A stretch of 5,412 nt of DNA. Source: Sphingomonadaceae bacterium (GTDB lineage: Bacteria; Pseudomonadota; Alphaproteobacteria; Sphingomonadales; Sphingomonadaceae). The stretch covers positions 1-5,412 of the forward strand of contig JAFARM010000145.1 in the NCBI GenBank assembly GCA_019245455.1. Direction: 5' to 3'. The notes beneath the pieces were generated by a model. That model had not been told where the DNA came from, made no database searches, and saw only the letters and a list, made by a program, of their open reading frames with translations. The stretch's first letter is position 1, and every line of letters begins with the position of its first letter. The position numbers and the translations under genes are program-made. Of the stretch, positions 4,809 through 5,412 are shown one piece after another.

Positions 4809-5412
4809 CTCAGGCGCGGGCGGGAACACGTCCGAGCCATCGAAGCGAAGCCCGTCCGCCCGGTCCTCGATCAGCAGCGGCCCGTCGAGGTCGGCATACT
4901 CGCCGTGCATGGCGGCGTAGAACGCGGGCGCGATGGCGAGCGACGTGCCGAGCATACACCCCGTCATCACCCCGATCCCCCGCGCCCGCGCCGCGTGGAT
5001 CAGCGCCAGCGCCTCGGTCAGCCCGCCCGCCTTGTCGAGCTTGACGTTGATGAAGCTGTAGCGGCCGATCACCGCGTCGAGGCTGGCGCGGTCGTGCACC
5101 GTCTCGTCGGCGCACAGCGGCACCGGCGAGCGGACACGGTCGAGCAGATGGTCCTGCCCCGCCGGCACCGGCTGCTCGATCAGTTCGACGCGCAGGTCGG
5201 CCAGCGCGTGCGCCAGCCGCTCGATGTCCGCGCCGCCCCACGCTTCGTTGGCATCGACGATCAGGCGCGCGTCGGGCGCGCCGCGGCGGACGGCGGCGAC
5301 GCGGTCGAGGTCGCCCTCGCCCGACAGCTTGACCTTGAGCAGCTCGCGTGCGCGCACCGCCCGCGCCGCCGTCTCCACCACCCCCGGCTCGCCGAGGCTG
5401 ATCGTGTACGCC
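4797..5412 (-). CDS. Enolase-superfamily dipeptide epimerase (L-Ala-D/L-Glu epimerase type), C-terminal part
   Basis: The right edge cuts the gene; 204 C-terminal residues are visible, from the end of the capping domain through the barrel to the stop. Counting from the first visible complete codon (5411), catalytic and metal residues are in order: KVK at 26-28 (acid/base lysine), DAN at 53-55, IEQP at 78-81, ADE at 101-103 (Asp53, Glu79 and Asp102 as Mg2+ ligands) and NVK at 122-124 (second acid/base lysine). The segment DLDG at 174-177 carries the DxD that binds the substrate ammonium group in dipeptide epimerases. Members epimerise L-Ala-D-Glu during murein peptide recycling. A closely related alphaproteobacterial group, DgcA, racemises N-acetyl-D-glutamate in D-glutamate catabolism, and the fragment does not distinguish the two. 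The stop at 4797-4799 lies inside the convergent transporter gene. Confidence 0.9.
   Translation of the reverse strand, partial: AYTISLGEPGVVETAARAVRARELLKVKLSGEGDLDRVAAVRRGAPDARLIVDANEAWGGADIERLAHALADLRVELIEQPVPAGQDHLLDRVRSPVPLCADETVHDRASLDAVIGRYSFINVKLDKAGGLTEALALIHAARARGIGVMTGCMLGTSLAIAPAFYAAMHGEYADLDGPLLIEDRADGLRFDGSDVFPPAPELWG

Noticed and set aside
3392..5044. 550-codon plus-strand open frame
   Set aside because: It is a shifted frame of the VOC, transporter and epimerase genes with Arg/Gly/Ala-rich composition; the three real genes explain the same DNA with full family motifs.

Overview
The window is very GC-rich, with G or C in most third codon positions, and is tightly packed on both strands. 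The best clue to its source is a secreted protein with a PEPxxWA-type PEP-CTERM tail (residues 208-238 of the product of 1063..1779). That tail, together with alphaproteobacterial-looking promoters, points to an alphaproteobacterium, most likely a sphingomonad (Sphingomonas or a relative). No phage, transposase, CRISPR array or integrase was seen. Apart from the PEP-CTERM gene and its promoter this is ordinary chromosomal sequence.

Layout: (1) 1..786, minus strand: a run of three genes made of a small three-helix membrane protein, a PRC-barrel protein overlapping it by GTGA, and the N-terminus of a leucine/phenylalanine/valine dehydrogenase cut off by the left edge. (2) 787..1062: a divergent regulatory region with a near-perfect sigma-54 promoter facing right, an inverted repeat and a CtrA-like 8-mer upstream of it, and a weak general-stress (EcfG-like) promoter facing left. 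(3) 1063..1835, plus: the PEP-CTERM protein and a strong hairpin terminator. (4) 1862..2686, plus: a sterol desaturase/fatty acid hydroxylase family membrane enzyme. (5) 2725..2849, minus: tRNA-His(GTG) with encoded CCA, encoded G-1 and a well-formed promoter. (6) 2846..3604, minus: a two-domain VOC (glyoxalase-fold) protein, divergent from (7) 3663..4808, plus: a 12-helix MFS efflux transporter. The 58-bp gap between them holds a GTAG-headed palindrome. (8) 4797..5412, minus: the C-terminal part of an enolase-superfamily dipeptide epimerase (or N-acetyl-D-Glu racemase), overlapping the transporter tail to tail by 12 bp.

How they work together: the genes do not form one pathway. The most informative unit is the PEP-CTERM gene with its sigma-54 promoter. 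It fits the known link between PEP-CTERM/exosortase surface proteins and RpoN with the PrsK/PrsR two-component system, although none of those regulators, nor an exosortase, lies in the window. The membrane-protein/PRC-barrel pair looks co-translated and may be stress-induced. The VOC protein and the transporter may share a divergent control region. No clearly undescribed system was found.
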